This document shows positions 39,147-49,089 of a DNA stretch of 64,000 nt, in pieces. The stretch is from Chryseobacterium sp. LJ668 (GTDB lineage Bacteria; Bacteroidota; Bacteroidia; Flavobacteriales; Weeksellaceae). The stretch is taken from positions 992,001 through 1,056,000 of the forward strand of contig NZ_CP080443.1 in NCBI RefSeq assembly GCF_019613955.1, given 5' to 3'. Each line of letters begins with the position of its first letter. Positions within the stretch are counted from its first letter, which is position 1. Position numbers and translations under genes: made by a program. The notes below the pieces were generated by a model. The model was not told where the DNA came from. It saw only the letters and a program-made list of their open reading frames with translations, and did no database searches.

Positions 39147-42100
39147 TTATTTCAATTTTTTCTTCACAGCAACTTCTTCGTATACTTCAAGAATGTCGTT
39201 CTGCTCGATGTCGTTGTAGCCTTTCAGGTTCAATCCACATTCGTAGCCTTTTGTAACTTCTTTTACATCATCTTTGAAACGTTTTAAACTTTCAAGCTCA
39301 CCGTCGAATTTCACAATGCCGTCTCTCAGTAATCTTACTTTCGACTGTCTGGTTACTTTCCCGGTAAGAACCATACAACCTGCAATCGTTCCGATCTTAG
39401 AAATCTTGAAGACTTCACGGATCTCTACATTGCCGATTACCTGCTCCTGAATTTCCGGAGAAAGCATTCCCTCCATCGCTTCTTTTACCTCATCGATTGC
39501 TTTATAGATGACAGAATAGGTTCTGATCTCAATTTCTTCACGGTCTGCAAGCTCTTTTGCATTAGCACCGGCTCTTACGTTGAACCCAATGATAATGGCA
39601 TCTGAAGCTGCAGCCAAGTTGATGTCAGATTCTGTGATCTGTCCTACACCTGAATGAAGAATGTTGACACTGATCTCTTCTGTTGATAATCTCTGTAACT
39701 GATCAGAAAGTGCTTCTACTGATCCATCTACGTCACCTTTAAGAATAATATTCAATTCTTTGAATTCTCCTAAAGCGATACGTCTACCCAATTCTTCAAG
39801 GGTCGTATGCTTCTTGGTTCTGATGGAAAGTTCTCTCTGCAACTGCTCTCTCTTGTTAGCGATCGCTTTACCTTCACTTTCATCTGCATATACTCTGAAT
39901 TTATCACCTGCTGTAGGCGCTCCGTCAAGACCTAAGATCGTTGCCGGAATAGATGGTCCTGCTTCTTCAAGGTTTTTCCCTCTTTCGTCAAGCAAAGCTT
40001 TTACTTTACCGTGATTTTTACCTGCAACAACATAATCTCCAACTTTTAAAGTTCCAGTCTGTACCAACATGGTTGCTACATAACCTCTTCCTTTATCTAG
40101 TGAAGCTTCAATCACAACACCTTGTGCGGCACGGTTAGGATTTGCTTTTAATTCAAGCATTTCTGCCTGCAGCAATACTTTCTCTAAAAGGATATCCATA
40201 TTGTTACCCATTTTAGCTGAAATCTCTTGTGCCTGAACATTTCCACCCCACTCTTCTACCAAGATATTCATTCCTGAAAGCTGCTGGCGAACGTTGTCCG
40301 GGTTTGCATTCGGTTTATCTACCTTGTTGATTGCAATAATCATCGGTACACCTGCCGCCTGTGCGTGAGAAATTGCTTCTTTCGTTTGAGGCATCACGTC
40401 ATCATCCGCAGCGATTACAATAATTGCTATATCAGTAATTTGTGCACCCCTTGCTCTCATCGCAGTAAAGGCTTCGTGACCTGGTGTATCTAAGAATGTA
40501 ATTCTCTGACCGTTTTCAAGCTGCACGTTATAAGCTCCGATATGCTGGGTAATTCCACCGGATTCACCTGCAATTACGTTGGTTTTTCTAATATAATCGA
40601 GCAATGAAGTTTTACCGTGGTCAACGTGACCCATTACGGTAACAACCGGTGCTCTTGAAACAAGGCTCTCTTCTGTATCAATATTTTCTTCAGAATCCGC
40701 TTCTTCAAGATCAGCATCCGAAAATTCAATTTTAAATCCAAATTCATCTGCTACCAATAGTAAAGTGTCGGCTTCAAGTCTTTGATTCATGGTAACCATT
40801 ACTCCTAGAGAGAAACAAGCAGAAATAACTTCAGTCGCAGAAACATTCATTAAGCTGGCTAATTCACCAACCGTAATAAATTCTGTAACTTTTAGTGATG
40901 TATCTCTTGCATCTGCTTCCTGCTGACGCTCATTCTCTTCCCTACGGTAACTTCTTTTATCTTTTCTGTGCTTAGCAGATTTAGATTTACCTCCTTTATT
41001 GGTTAATTTTTCGAGGGTTTCCTTGATTTGGTTTTTAACCTGTTCGTCGGTCAATTCGACAGGCATTGTTCTCTGACCAGGTCTGGTGTTGTTTCCAAAA
41101 CGGTTTCCGCCACCTTGTCCCGGAGGTCTGTTGCCTTGAGGCCCACCCTGTCCCGGAGGACGGTTTCCACCTGGGCCATTCTGACCTTGAGGACGGTTTT
41201 GACCACCTTGTCCCGGAGGTCTGTTGCCTTGAGGCCCACCCTGTCCTGGAGGACGGTTTCCACCCGGGCCGTTTTGCCCTTGTGGACGGTTTTGTCCGCC
41301 TTGTTGATTATTTCCGCCTTGTTGGTTGGTTCCTGTATTAGGTCCCGGCTTTTCTATTCTTTTTCTTTTTTTCTTGGCTCCGGAATTCGGTTTTGGCGCA
41401 AATTGCGTTAAGTCGATTTTCTCACCAACAATCTTCGGCCCATCCAATTTCTGATAAACCGTTTCAATCTTCTGAGACTCCTGAGGCTCTTCAGCTACAG
41501 GTTCTGGTTTTTTTTCTTCCACTTTCTCAATTGGCTTTTCAACCGGTTTTGGTGTTTCTTTTACAGGCTCAGCAGCTTTTGGTTCTGCTTTTACCTCTTC
41601 CACTTTAGGTTTATCTTTTTTGGCAGGTCTGTTTCTATTTCCCTCAATCTGAGACAAATCAATTTTGTCCAACACTTTAAACTCCTGCTTTTCAGGTGTT
41701 GGTTTTGTTTCAGAAACCGTTTTTGGTTCTTCTTTAGCCGGTTCTTTCACTTCCTCAACAACCTCTTCTTTCTCCTCAACAGGATCTGGAGCAGGTGTCG
41801 GAGTAGGAGTAGGAATTTCTTCCACAGCTTCAGGTTTTTTAGGTTCCAAATCGATTTTCCCTAAAACTCTGGTTTCTGGTTTATTAGCTTTAGCTCTTAT
41901 TACTTCAGGGGTTTTCTTTTCTTCGATTTCCAGTTTTTCTTCCGGAACTTTAGAAATTACCACCTCATGGGAAGCCTTACGCTGCTCGCCGTCTTTGGCA
42001 AACTCAGCTTCCAATGCAGAATATGCCGCCTCTTCTAATTGAGCGTTAGGATTGCTTTCAACCACGATATCTTTAGACTGTAAAAATTCTACCAGTCTCG

Positions 42101-42152
42101 ACATCGATATATTGAATTCCTTAACCGCTTTATTTAATCTTATTTTTGGCAT
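39147..42152 (-). CDS. infB: Translation initiation factor IF-2
   Basis: This 1001-residue GTPase brings fMet-tRNA to the 30S subunit and promotes subunit joining. An N-terminal IF2_N helix ([20 protein letters not shown]) is followed by a long Glu/Pro/Lys-rich linker. Next comes a Gly/Pro/Asn/Arg/Gln-rich stretch with a 31-residue duplication, a second IF2_N-like unit, and the G domain with [11 protein letters not shown], the DTPGHEAF box, NKVDKP and SAKMG. Domains II to C2 follow. It is the last gene of rimP-nusA-infB and has a strong terminator. The length is typical for Bacteroidota. Confidence 0.97.
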   Translation of the reverse strand: MPKIRLNKAVKEFNISMSRLVEFLQSKDIVVESNPNAQLEEAAYSALEAEFAKDGEQRKASHEVVISKVPEEKLEIEEKKTPEVIRAKANKPETRVLGKIDLEPKKPEAVEEIPTPTPTPAPDPVEEKEEVVEEVKEPAKEEPKTVSETKPTPEKQEFKVLDKIDLSQIEGNRNRPAKKDKPKVEEVKAEPKAAEPVKETPKPVEKPIEKVEEKKPEPVAEEPQESQKIETVYQKLDGPKIVGEKIDLTQFAPKPNSGAKKKRKRIEKPGPNTGTNQQGGNNQQGGQNRPQGQNGPGGNRPPGQGGPQGNRPPGQGGQNRPQGQNGPGGNRPPGQGGPQGNRPPGQGGGNRFGNNTRPGQRTMPVELTDEQVKNQIKETLEKLTNKGGKSKSAKHRKDKRSYRREENERQQEADARDTSLKVTEFITVGELASLMNVSATEVISACFSLGVMVTMNQRLEADTLLLVADEFGFKIEFSDADLEEADSEENIDTEESLVSRAPVVTVMGHVDHGKTSLLDYIRKTNVIAGESGGITQHIGAYNVQLENGQRITFLDTPGHEAFTAMRARGAQITDIAIIVIAADDDVMPQTKEAISHAQAAGVPMIIAINKVDKPNANPDNVRQQLSGMNILVEEWGGNVQAQEISAKMGNNMDILLEKVLLQAEMLELKANPNRAAQGVVIEASLDKGRGYVATMLVQTGTLKVGDYVVAGKNHGKVKALLDERGKNLEEAGPSIPATILGLDGAPTAGDKFRVYADESEGKAIANKREQLQRELSIRTKKHTTLEELGRRIALGEFKELNIILKGDVDGSVEALSDQLQRLSTEEISVNILHSGVGQITESDINLAAASDAIIIGFNVRAGANAKELADREEIEIRTYSVIYKAIDEVKEAMEGMLSPEIQEQVIGNVEIREVFKISKIGTIAGCMVLTGKVTRQSKVRLLRDGIVKFDGELESLKRFKDDVKEVTKGYECGLNLKGYNDIEQNDILEVYEEVAVKKKLK
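41104..41290 (-). repeat. Two tandem 93-bp repeats inside infB
   Basis: The same 93-bp unit starts near 41110 and again near 41203 with only a few silent-type differences, giving two copies of a 31-residue block built from [16 protein letters not shown] and [12 protein letters not shown]. The repeats keep frame and lie in the disordered linker before the G domain, so copy number can change without breaking IF-2. Confidence 0.8.
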
Positions 42153-42228
42153 CTATATTATTTACTGTTTTTTAATTCTTAAAATTAAAGTATTCTTTTT
42201 ACTGTTTGTATTAAAACTTATTTACATT

Positions 42229-43464
42229 TTAATCTTCAAATTCTGCTTTCAGGATACTTTTAACGTCATTGATTGTTTCCTCTTCCAAGTCAACCATCTT
42301 TAACAGGCTTTCCGTATCTTTATCAAGCACTGATTTTGCAGTCGTAAGACCTACTTTCTTAAACTCATCTAAAATCCACTGCTCGATATCGTCATTGAAT
42401 TCTCTTAAATCAACATCATCATCTTCGCTTGCTTCTCTGTATACATCAATTTCGTATCCTGTCAACCATGAAGCTAATCTGATGTTTTGCCCTTGCTTAC
42501 CGATCACTTTAGAAATCTCTTCAACAGGGGTATAAACCATTGCGTAGTTTGTCTCCTCATTGATTTCAATTTTATTGATGGTAACGTTTCCTAAAGCTCT
42601 CTTCACTAGTATTTCAGGGTTTTTTGACCACTGAATGACATCTATATTTTCGTTTCGAAGCTCTCTTACTACACCATGGATTCTTGATCCTTTCACTCCG
42701 ACACAAGCTCCTACAGGATCTATTCTGTCATCATACGCATCAACAGCGATTTTTGCTTTCTCACCAGGAATTCTTACCGCTTTTTTAAGGATAATCGTTC
42801 CGTCCTGAATCTCAGGAATTTCCAATTCCAATAATTTCTCAAGGAATTTAGGCGCAGTTCTTGAAATGATAATCTGCGGCTTAGATCCTTTAAAATCTAC
42901 AGATTCTACTATAGCTCTTATATTTTCACCTTTCTTGAAAAAATCAGATGAGATCTGATTTTCTTTCGGCAGGATAAACTCATTGTCTTCGTCATCCAAC
43001 AAAATCACATGCTTGTGACGGATATGGTGAATTTCTCCTGTTACAATCTCCCCGATTTTATCTTTGAACTGCTCATAAAGCATTGCATTATTATGTTCCT
43101 GCAATTTCGTAGCCAAGATCTGCTTCAGCGTAAGAACATTTCTTCTTCCCAACTGAGCCACCGGAATTTCCATTGTAAAATCTTCACCTACTTCAAAAGT
43201 CGGGTCGATTTTCTTCGCTTCGGTAATTTCGATTTCTAAATCATCATCTTCAGACATTTCGTCTTCAACGATTGTTTTGTTTAAGAAAATCTGAAAATCA
43301 CCTTTATCAGGGTTTACAATGACATCAAAATGATCATCAGAATCAAATCTTTTTCTTAAAAGAGTTTTCAGCGAATCCTCAATAATTGCCATCAGATCGA
43401 TCTTACTGATCCCTTTTTCGTCTTTAAAATCACCAAAGGATTCAATCAACGCTATATTATCCAT
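42229..43464 (-). CDS. nusA: Transcription termination/antitermination factor NusA
   Basis: NusA binds RNA polymerase and nascent RNA and changes pausing, termination and antitermination. The 411 residues carry an N-terminal polymerase-binding domain (about 1-125), an S1 domain (about 130-200, GEIVTGEIHHIRHKHVILL) and KH domains (VGACVGVKGSRIHGVVREL, then EISKVIGKQGQNIRLASWL). The C-terminal acidic repeats of the E. coli protein are missing, as in other short NusA forms. It lies between rimP and infB, the classic order, 17 nt after rimP. Confidence 0.97.
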   Translation of the reverse strand: MDNIALIESFGDFKDEKGISKIDLMAIIEDSLKTLLRKRFDSDDHFDVIVNPDKGDFQIFLNKTIVEDEMSEDDDLEIEITEAKKIDPTFEVGEDFTMEIPVAQLGRRNVLTLKQILATKLQEHNNAMLYEQFKDKIGEIVTGEIHHIRHKHVILLDDEDNEFILPKENQISSDFFKKGENIRAIVESVDFKGSKPQIIISRTAPKFLEKLLELEIPEIQDGTIILKKAVRIPGEKAKIAVDAYDDRIDPVGACVGVKGSRIHGVVRELRNENIDVIQWSKNPEILVKRALGNVTINKIEINEETNYAMVYTPVEEISKVIGKQGQNIRLASWLTGYEIDVYREASEDDDVDLREFNDDIEQWILDEFKKVGLTTAKSVLDKDTESLLKMVDLEEETINDVKSILKAEFED

Positions 43465-43481
43465 TTATCTTTTTTTCTTTA

Positions 43482-43949
43482 TTAAAATTTAACTATTACC
43501 AACGCTTTTTTAATCTCAGAGTATAAAATTTCTTTTTCCTCTTCTACGTCTACTTTACCCTTCCCGATATCTTTCGGTTTTCGATAACGAAGAATCAGTG
43601 TGATTTTTTCATCATCTACTCTAGCTAATTCACCTTCGATCATCGAAGAGTCTTCCAGCATGATCTCGATTTCTCTTCCTATATTCTTATTAAACTGTCG
43701 CGGCGTTACCAGAGGCTCGCTCAATCCCGCCGACATCACCTGTAAGCTGAAATCATGCTCATCACGATCTGCATTGAATTCTATAGCACGGCTTGCATCC
43801 AGACAATCCTGTAAAGTTACGCCGTGATCACCATCTAAAATTACAGTGACATCATCTGCTGCAGAAATTTTCAAATCAATAAGAAATAAATCCTCTCTGG
43901 TTTCAAGGAAATTACTTAATAATGTTTCAATATTTTTTCTAAACTCCAT
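43482..43949 (-). CDS. rimP: Ribosome maturation factor RimP
   Basis: RimP helps mature the 30S subunit. The start MEFRKNIETLL at 43949 gives 155 residues; an ATG five codons upstream at 43964 is also possible. The N-terminal domain has the pattern VILDGDHGVTLQDCLDASRAIE and SLQVMSAGLSEPL, and the C-terminal Sm-like domain has REIEIMLEDSSMIEGELARV. It is the first gene of rimP-nusA-infB and follows a leader with a terminator-like hairpin. Confidence 0.95.
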   Translation of the reverse strand: MEFRKNIETLLSNFLETREDLFLIDLKISAADDVTVILDGDHGVTLQDCLDASRAIEFNADRDEHDFSLQVMSAGLSEPLVTPRQFNKNIGREIEIMLEDSSMIEGELARVDDEKITLILRYRKPKDIGKGKVDVEEEKEILYSEIKKALVIVKF

Positions 43950-43978
43950 ATAATTATTAATCATGATCTACCTGTACG

Positions 43979-44003
43979 AAAAAAGGCTTTCTTGCGAAGC
44001 CTT
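43979..44003 (-). promoter_or_regulatory. Terminator-like hairpin in the rimP-nusA-infB leader
   Basis: On the minus strand AAGGCTT (44003-43997), a 7-nt loop and AAGCCTT (43989-43983) are followed at once by T residues. It sits between the promoter at 44028-44059 and the rimP start, so it may attenuate the operon. NusA itself acts on such sites, and E. coli has terminators in its nusA operon leader. Autoregulation here is inferred. Confidence 0.6.
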
Positions 44004-44027
44004 CTCATTTTTCCCGTAAATCTCCTG

Positions 44028-44059
44028 CAAATATAAAACAATTTTATAAAATAAACAAA
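44028..44059 (-). promoter_or_regulatory. Promoter of rimP-nusA-infB
   Basis: On the minus strand TTTG (44059-44056), 20 nt and TATATTTG (44035-44028) give a full match to the Bacteroidota consensus. The predicted start near 44023 leaves about 60-75 nt of leader. Confidence 0.75.
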
Positions 44060-44205
44060 TACTGTTCATAATCAATTAAATAAGAATTTATAATTCAGCA
44101 GTTTAAAAAAATTAAAATCATGTTAGAATACGTGCGTTATTATGAATTTATCAATCATCCATGATAACTTATCACTAAATTAAAAGACCATGAAAGTATT
44201 TTTAG

Positions 44206-44213
44206 TATTTTTG
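44206..44213 (+). promoter_or_regulatory. Candidate -7 box for the UDP-glucose dehydrogenase gene
   Basis: TATTTTTG matches TAnnTTTG and ends 26 nt before the TTG start at 44240. No -33 TTG was seen at the usual distance. Confidence 0.4.
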
Positions 44214-44239
44214 TCGAGAATTTTTTAAAAACATATATT

Positions 44240-45553
44240 TTGAATATTACAATAGTTGGAACAGGCTATGTAGGATTAGTCACAGGAACTACGCTTGCAG
44301 AACTTGGGAATTCTGTATACTGTGTTGATATCGATGAAAAAAAAGTAGCGGACATGAAAAGCGGGATTGTGCCCATTTATGAGCCCCATCTTGAAGAAAT
44401 GTTCCTCAGAAATATACAGGCAGAAAGACTCTTTTTCACAACCGACTTAAAAGAAGCTTTAGACAAAAGTGAAGTTATCTATCTTGCACTGCCTACACCT
44501 CCAGGTGAAGATGGCTCTGCAGATCTTTCGTATGTGCTAAAAGTAGCCAATGACATTGGTGAAATGATGGCTGAATATAAAGTCATTGTCAACAAAAGTA
44601 CTGTACCGGTAGGAACTGCCGACAGAGTAACTGAAGTAATCGCATCAAAAACAACAACTGCATTTGACGTCGTTTCTAATCCCGAATTTCTAAGAGAAGG
44701 TTTTGCCGTTGAAGATTCTATGAACCCTGCGAGAGTGGTTGTAGGGTCGAGTTCTGAAAAAGCAAAAGACATCATGGCCCAGATCTACCAGCCATTCACC
44801 AATACCGGAATTCCTATTATATTTATGGATGAGAAATCGTCTGAATTAACAAAATATGCTTCTAATTCATTTTTAGCCGTAAAAATCACTTTTATGAATG
44901 AGATCGCCAACTATTGCGAAAAAGTAGGTGCCGATGTTGATAAGGTAAGACTCGGGATGGGAAGTGATGACAGAATAGGACACAGATTTTTATTTCCGGG
45001 GATTGGGTACGGAGGAAGCTGTTTTCCTAAAGATGTGAAGGCATTAATCAGATCAGGAAAAGATGAAGATTTTAATTTTCAGATTTTAGAGGCAACAGAA
45101 AACGTTAATATTTCCCAGAAGGTCATTTTGGTTTCAGAAATCGAAAAATACTTTGGTGGAAACATTGAGGGGAAGACAATTGCAGTTTGGGGGCTTGCTT
45201 TCAAAGCAAATACAGATGACATCCGTGAAGCTTCTTCTTTAGATAATATTGATTTGCTGTTGAAAAAAGGAGCAAAAGTAGTTGCCTATGATACCGTAGC
45301 TGAGAAAAATGTTCAGAAAATTCTTGGTGATAAAATACAATATGCCAAAACCATGTATGAAGCTTTACAAAATGCAGATGCTTTATTTATCGCTACAGAA
45401 TGGCCTGAATTTAAAAATCCAAATTTCAAGCTGATGGCTGAGAAAATGAATAACAATGCTATTTTTGACGGAAGAAATATGTTTCCCTTGGAAACTCCTG
45501 AGCAAAACGGGTTCTATTATAAGAGTATAGGAAGAAAAACAATCGGCGGATAG
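44240..45553 (+). CDS. UDP-glucose 6-dehydrogenase
   Basis: This enzyme oxidises UDP-glucose twice to UDP-glucuronate with 2 NAD+, giving a precursor of acidic surface sugars. The start is TTG (MNITIVGTGYVG), since the Rossmann motif begins at residue 4. The 437 residues include NKSTVPVGT, NPEFLREGFAV and GIGYGGSCFPKDV with the catalytic Cys261, then AFKANTDDIREA in the UDP-binding C-terminal domain. It opens the polysaccharide cluster, 68 nt ahead of rfbB. UDP-mannose or UDP-N-acetylhexosamine dehydrogenases are related, but the SCFPKD context and length fit the Ugd/TuaD type. Confidence 0.92.
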   Translation: MNITIVGTGYVGLVTGTTLAELGNSVYCVDIDEKKVADMKSGIVPIYEPHLEEMFLRNIQAERLFFTTDLKEALDKSEVIYLALPTPPGEDGSADLSYVLKVANDIGEMMAEYKVIVNKSTVPVGTADRVTEVIASKTTTAFDVVSNPEFLREGFAVEDSMNPARVVVGSSSEKAKDIMAQIYQPFTNTGIPIIFMDEKSSELTKYASNSFLAVKITFMNEIANYCEKVGADVDKVRLGMGSDDRIGHRFLFPGIGYGGSCFPKDVKALIRSGKDEDFNFQILEATENVNISQKVILVSEIEKYFGGNIEGKTIAVWGLAFKANTDDIREASSLDNIDLLLKKGAKVVAYDTVAEKNVQKILGDKIQYAKTMYEALQNADALFIATEWPEFKNPNFKLMAEKMNNNAIFDGRNMFPLETPEQNGFYYKSIGRKTIGG

Positions 45554-45621
45554 CGGCTTTTTGCTATAAAGCATAAATTAATTCAAATCAGATTCCGTTA
45601 AAAGCGGTAAATACATACGAC

Positions 45622-46701
45622 ATGAAAAACATCATCATCACAGGCGGGGCAGGCTTTATCGGGTCACACGTTGTAAGGGAATTTGTGAAAAACAATCCGG
45701 AATCAAAAATCATCAATCTCGATGCATTAACCTATGCAGGGAATCTTGAAAACCTTAAAGACATTGAAAACGAACCCAACTACGTTTTCGAAAAAGCAGA
45801 TATCACAAAACCCGAAGAATTAAGAAAAGTTTTCGAAAAATACAATCCAGATGCTGTGATTCACCTGGCTGCAGAAAGTCACGTTGACAGAAGCATTACA
45901 GACCCGAATGCATTCATCAACACCAATGTAAACGGAACGGCAAATCTGCTCAATCTTTGTATCGAATTCTGGACTCTTAATCCGGAACATACACACGGAA
46001 GATTTCCGAATGAGCCGAGAAAAAATCTTTTCTATCATGTATCCACCGATGAAGTGTACGGTAGCTTAGGAGAAACAGGATTTTTTCTTGAAACAACAGC
46101 TTACGATCCGCAATCTCCGTATTCGGCAAGTAAGGCAGCATCTGATCACTTGGTGAGGGCATATGGAAATACATACGGAATGCCATTTATTCTTTCAAAC
46201 TGTTCAAATAATTATGGCCCGAATCACTTTCCTGAAAAGTTAATTCCACTTTGTATTTCAAATATTATCAACGAAAAGCCTCTGCCAATTTATGGTGACG
46301 GAAAATATACAAGAGACTGGTTGTTTGTTATTGATCATGCCAAAGCAATTCACCAGATTTTTAATGAATCTAAAACCGGTGAGACTTATAATATTGGTGG
46401 GTTCAATGAGTGGCAGAATATTGATCTGGTAAAAGAACTGATCAAACAGATGGATGAAAAATTAGGAAATCCTGCTGGTCATTCAGAAAAACTGATTACT
46501 TATGTGAAAGACAGACCAGGACATGATAAACGATATGCAATTGATGCTTCAAAACTGAATAAAGACCTTGGCTGGAAACCGTCCGTAACTTTCGAACAGG
46601 GATTGGGAAAAACGATTGATTGGTTTCTGGAAAACAAAGAATGGCTGGAGAATGTAACTTCCGGAGATTATCAAAAATACTACGACGGACAGTATAATTA
46701 A
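45622..46701 (+). CDS. rfbB: dTDP-glucose 4,6-dehydratase
   Basis: This short-chain-dehydrogenase-type enzyme converts dTDP-glucose to dTDP-4-keto-6-deoxyglucose using bound NAD+. The 359 residues show GGAGFIGSHVV at the N-terminus, HLAAESHVDRS, HVSTDEVYGSLGE with the catalytic Thr-Asp-Glu, and YSASKAASDHL with Tyr-x3-Lys. LIPLCISNIINEKPLPIYGD and RDWLFVIDHAKA complete the family pattern. In most genomes rfbA, rfbC and rfbD adjoin. Here only rfbA does, with a small unrelated gene between. Confidence 0.95.
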   Translation: MKNIIITGGAGFIGSHVVREFVKNNPESKIINLDALTYAGNLENLKDIENEPNYVFEKADITKPEELRKVFEKYNPDAVIHLAAESHVDRSITDPNAFINTNVNGTANLLNLCIEFWTLNPEHTHGRFPNEPRKNLFYHVSTDEVYGSLGETGFFLETTAYDPQSPYSASKAASDHLVRAYGNTYGMPFILSNCSNNYGPNHFPEKLIPLCISNIINEKPLPIYGDGKYTRDWLFVIDHAKAIHQIFNESKTGETYNIGGFNEWQNIDLVKELIKQMDEKLGNPAGHSEKLITYVKDRPGHDKRYAIDASKLNKDLGWKPSVTFEQGLGKTIDWFLENKEWLENVTSGDYQKYYDGQYN

Positions 46702-46702
46702 T

Positions 46703-47152
46703 ATGAGATTGCTTTTCACTTTTTTCGCTCTTATCATTTCTCTTTCGGTATTTTCACAAAACCCTCCTGCAGTAGCAATGCCAAATATGGAGCAGGCTAG
46801 ATTGATTGACGAATTTGTAAAAGTTTCTAATTATGCGGAATCTTTAAAGGAATTTGGTATGAATTATATGTATTCTAAGATGTTTAAATATGAAAACGGA
46901 GAACATGTAAGAATTTTAACTAAGGAACAAGCAGAAAGTATTCTCAGTAATTTTGACTTTAAAGCTTTCAAAGAATACAGTATTTATAATGCTTTTTCAT
47001 CTGTTTCAGAAGATAACTTGAAAACATTAATAAAACTATATAAAACTTTAAACGGACAATTAATTAAATCTGGCGGTTTGTTTATAAATAACAATGTGAT
47101 TATTACAAACTTCACTGGGTATATTAATAAAGAGATTGAAAAATATAAATAA
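46703..47152 (+). CDS. Small exported protein between rfbB and rfbA
   Basis: This 149-residue protein has a signal peptide (LLFTFFALIISLSVFSQ) and a short Pro/Met-rich start (NPPAVAMPNMEQ). The rest is mainly helical with no Cys and no motif I know. Its ATG begins 1 nt after the rfbB stop and rfbA begins 7 nt after its own stop, so all three are one transcript. A periplasmic role in the polysaccharide pathway could be imagined, but nothing in the protein shows it. Confidence 0.65.
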   Translation: MRLLFTFFALIISLSVFSQNPPAVAMPNMEQARLIDEFVKVSNYAESLKEFGMNYMYSKMFKYENGEHVRILTKEQAESILSNFDFKAFKEYSIYNAFSSVSEDNLKTLIKLYKTLNGQLIKSGGLFINNNVIITNFTGYINKEIEKYK

Positions 47153-47158
47153 CATTTA

Positions 47159-48022
47159 ATGAAAGGAATAATATTAGCAGGCGGTTCAGGAACAAGATTG
47201 TTTCCATTGACGATTGCCGTAAGCAAACAACTGATGCCGGTGTATGATAAACCAATGATCTATTACCCGCTGTCAACGTTATTGTTAGCAGGAATCAAAG
47301 ATATCCTGATCATCACCACACCTCATGATCAGGCAGGTTTTATCAAGCTTTTAGGTGATGGCTCACAGATCGGCTGTAATATTGAATACGTGGTACAGCC
47401 AAGTCCGGATGGTCTTGCGCAGGCTTTTATTTTAGGTGATCAATTTATTGGAGATGATTCTGCAGCATTAGTTTTGGGAGATAATATTTTTTACGGTTCA
47501 GAAATGGGCACTTTACTGAAAAATAAGACCAATCCTGAAGGCGGAGTGGTTTTCGCTTATCACGTTGCTGACCCTGAAAGATATGGTGTAGTAGAGTTTG
47601 ATGATCATTTTAAAGCGGTGTCTATTGAAGAAAAGCCTGCACATCCAAAATCAAATTATGCCGTTCCTGGACTGTACTTTTATGATAATGAAGTGGTGGA
47701 AATTGCAAAAAACATACAGCCATCGTCAAGAGGCGAACTGGAAATCACCGATATCAATAATGTATACCTGAGTAAAGGAAAACTCGAAGTTGGAGTGTTA
47801 GACAGAGGAACAGCCTGGCTGGATACGGGTACTTTTGATTCCCTTCAGGATGCTTCAGAATTTGTAAGCGTCATTGAAAAAAGACAGGGTTTCAAAATAG
47901 GGTGTATCGAAGAAATTGCCTTCAGAAACGGATTCATCAATGAAGAAAAGCTCCTTGAAACAGCTGCTAAATACGGCAAAAGCGGATATGGTGAATATTT
48001 AAAAAAACTTATTGGTAAATAA
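47159..48022 (+). CDS. rfbA: Glucose-1-phosphate thymidylyltransferase
   Basis: This enzyme makes dTDP-glucose from dTTP and glucose-1-phosphate, the substrate of RfbB. The 287 residues include the nucleotide-binding signature [18 protein letters not shown], the metal-binding Asp in [27 protein letters not shown] and [14 protein letters not shown], then [14 protein letters not shown]. The length and motifs are those of short RmlA tetramers. A hairpin terminator follows, so the ugd-rfbB-rfbA unit ends here. Confidence 0.95.
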   Translation: MKGIILAGGSGTRLFPLTIAVSKQLMPVYDKPMIYYPLSTLLLAGIKDILIITTPHDQAGFIKLLGDGSQIGCNIEYVVQPSPDGLAQAFILGDQFIGDDSAALVLGDNIFYGSEMGTLLKNKTNPEGGVVFAYHVADPERYGVVEFDDHFKAVSIEEKPAHPKSNYAVPGLYFYDNEVVEIAKNIQPSSRGELEITDINNVYLSKGKLEVGVLDRGTAWLDTGTFDSLQDASEFVSVIEKRQGFKIGCIEEIAFRNGFINEEKLLETAAKYGKSGYGEYLKKLIGK

Positions 48023-48033
48023 TAAACTACATA

Positions 48034-48073
48034 AAATGGAACTATTGATTATAAGGTCAATAGTTTCATTTTT
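48034..48073 (+). terminator. Terminator after rfbA
   Basis: A 14-bp stem (48034-48047 with 48056-48069, one G-T wobble) has an 8-nt loop and a T run to 48073. Confidence 0.8.
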
Positions 48074-48161
48074 TAAAACACACTTGCGAATATCATAATT
48101 ATACATTTTAAAATAAATGAAGAGATTTCATGTTTATAAAAACAGGTAACCAATTAATTAT

Positions 48162-48169
48162 TAAATTTG
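48162..48169 (+). promoter_or_regulatory. Candidate -7 box for the ABC exporter unit
   Basis: TAAATTTG matches TAnnTTTG and lies 19 nt before the exporter ATG, downstream of the rfbA terminator. No -33 TTG was found. Confidence 0.45.
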
Positions 48170-48188
48170 TAAAAAATTTTTCCCACAA

Positions 48189-49046
48189 ATGAATGAACCC
48201 CAACAACAATGGACCAACGTTATTGAGTCTAAACACTCATTATTCCAGCTTAATTTAAAAGAAGTATGGCAATACAGAGATTTGGTCATTATGTTTGTGA
48301 AAAGAGATTTTATTTCATCTTTTAAACAGACTATTTTGGGTCCGCTGTGGTTTTTCATTAATCCTATTTTGACCACTGTTGTTTTCACCCTCGTCTTCGG
48401 AGGCATTGCTAATTTACCTACTGATGGTATTCCCCCAATTTTATTTTATTTGGCAGGAAATACACTCTGGGGTTATTTCAGCACCACGATGCTCAGTGTT
48501 TCTAACGTTTTCACAGGTAATGCCGGCATTTTCGGAAAGGTATATTTCCCCAGATTGGTCACTCCTATTTCTACTATAATTTCCAGCTTTATGCGTTTAG
48601 GCATACAACTAATTTTATTTTTTGCTGTATTGGGATATTATTTATATTTAGGTGAAGTACAACCAAATTATTGGGCATTGTTCTCTCCAATATTACTTAT
48701 ATTTCTTTCATTGTTTTCTCTGGGTTTAGGAATGATATTTTCGTCACTCACCACCAAATATCGAGATTTATCACTGTTATTAGGTTTTGGGGTAAGTTTG
48801 TTTATGTGGTTTACTCCGGTAATTTTACCTACATCTTTAGTAAAACAAAAATTAGGAAATTATGGTTTTTTAGCAGACCTGAATCCTCTGACACCTATTT
48901 TTGAATGTTTTAAATACGGATTTATAGGTTCCGGAGATTTTAATATGGCAAGATTACTGATGAGTTTTACTTTCATCACCGTTGTTTTATTATTCGGAAT
49001 CGTTGTTTTCAATAAATCTGAAAAATCTTTCATAGACACGGTATAA
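48189..49046 (+). CDS. wzm: Polysaccharide ABC exporter permease (Wzm type)
   Basis: This 285-residue inner-membrane protein is the channel of an ABC-2 exporter that moves lipid-linked O-antigen or capsule chains to the periplasm. Six hydrophobic segments are visible, with the N-terminal amphipathic WQYRDLVIMFVKRDFISSFKQ and the first membrane stretch LGPLWFFINPILTTVVFTL typical of the family. The ATPase partner is encoded 43 nt downstream. ABC-dependent export means the chain is completed in the cytoplasm before transport, which fits the absence of wzx and wzy here. Confidence 0.92.
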   Translation: MNEPQQQWTNVIESKHSLFQLNLKEVWQYRDLVIMFVKRDFISSFKQTILGPLWFFINPILTTVVFTLVFGGIANLPTDGIPPILFYLAGNTLWGYFSTTMLSVSNVFTGNAGIFGKVYFPRLVTPISTIISSFMRLGIQLILFFAVLGYYLYLGEVQPNYWALFSPILLIFLSLFSLGLGMIFSSLTTKYRDLSLLLGFGVSLFMWFTPVILPTSLVKQKLGNYGFLADLNPLTPIFECFKYGFIGSGDFNMARLLMSFTFITVVLLFGIVVFNKSEKSFIDTV

Positions 49047-49089
49047 AATTCACACAAAAAGAAAAATTATTTAACCAAAAAACAAAAAT

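Noticed and set aside
41028..42042. Long open frames opposite infB
   Set aside because: They arise from the Pro/Gly/Glu-rich repeated codons of the IF-2 linker on the other strand and have repetitive, non-protein-like sequence.
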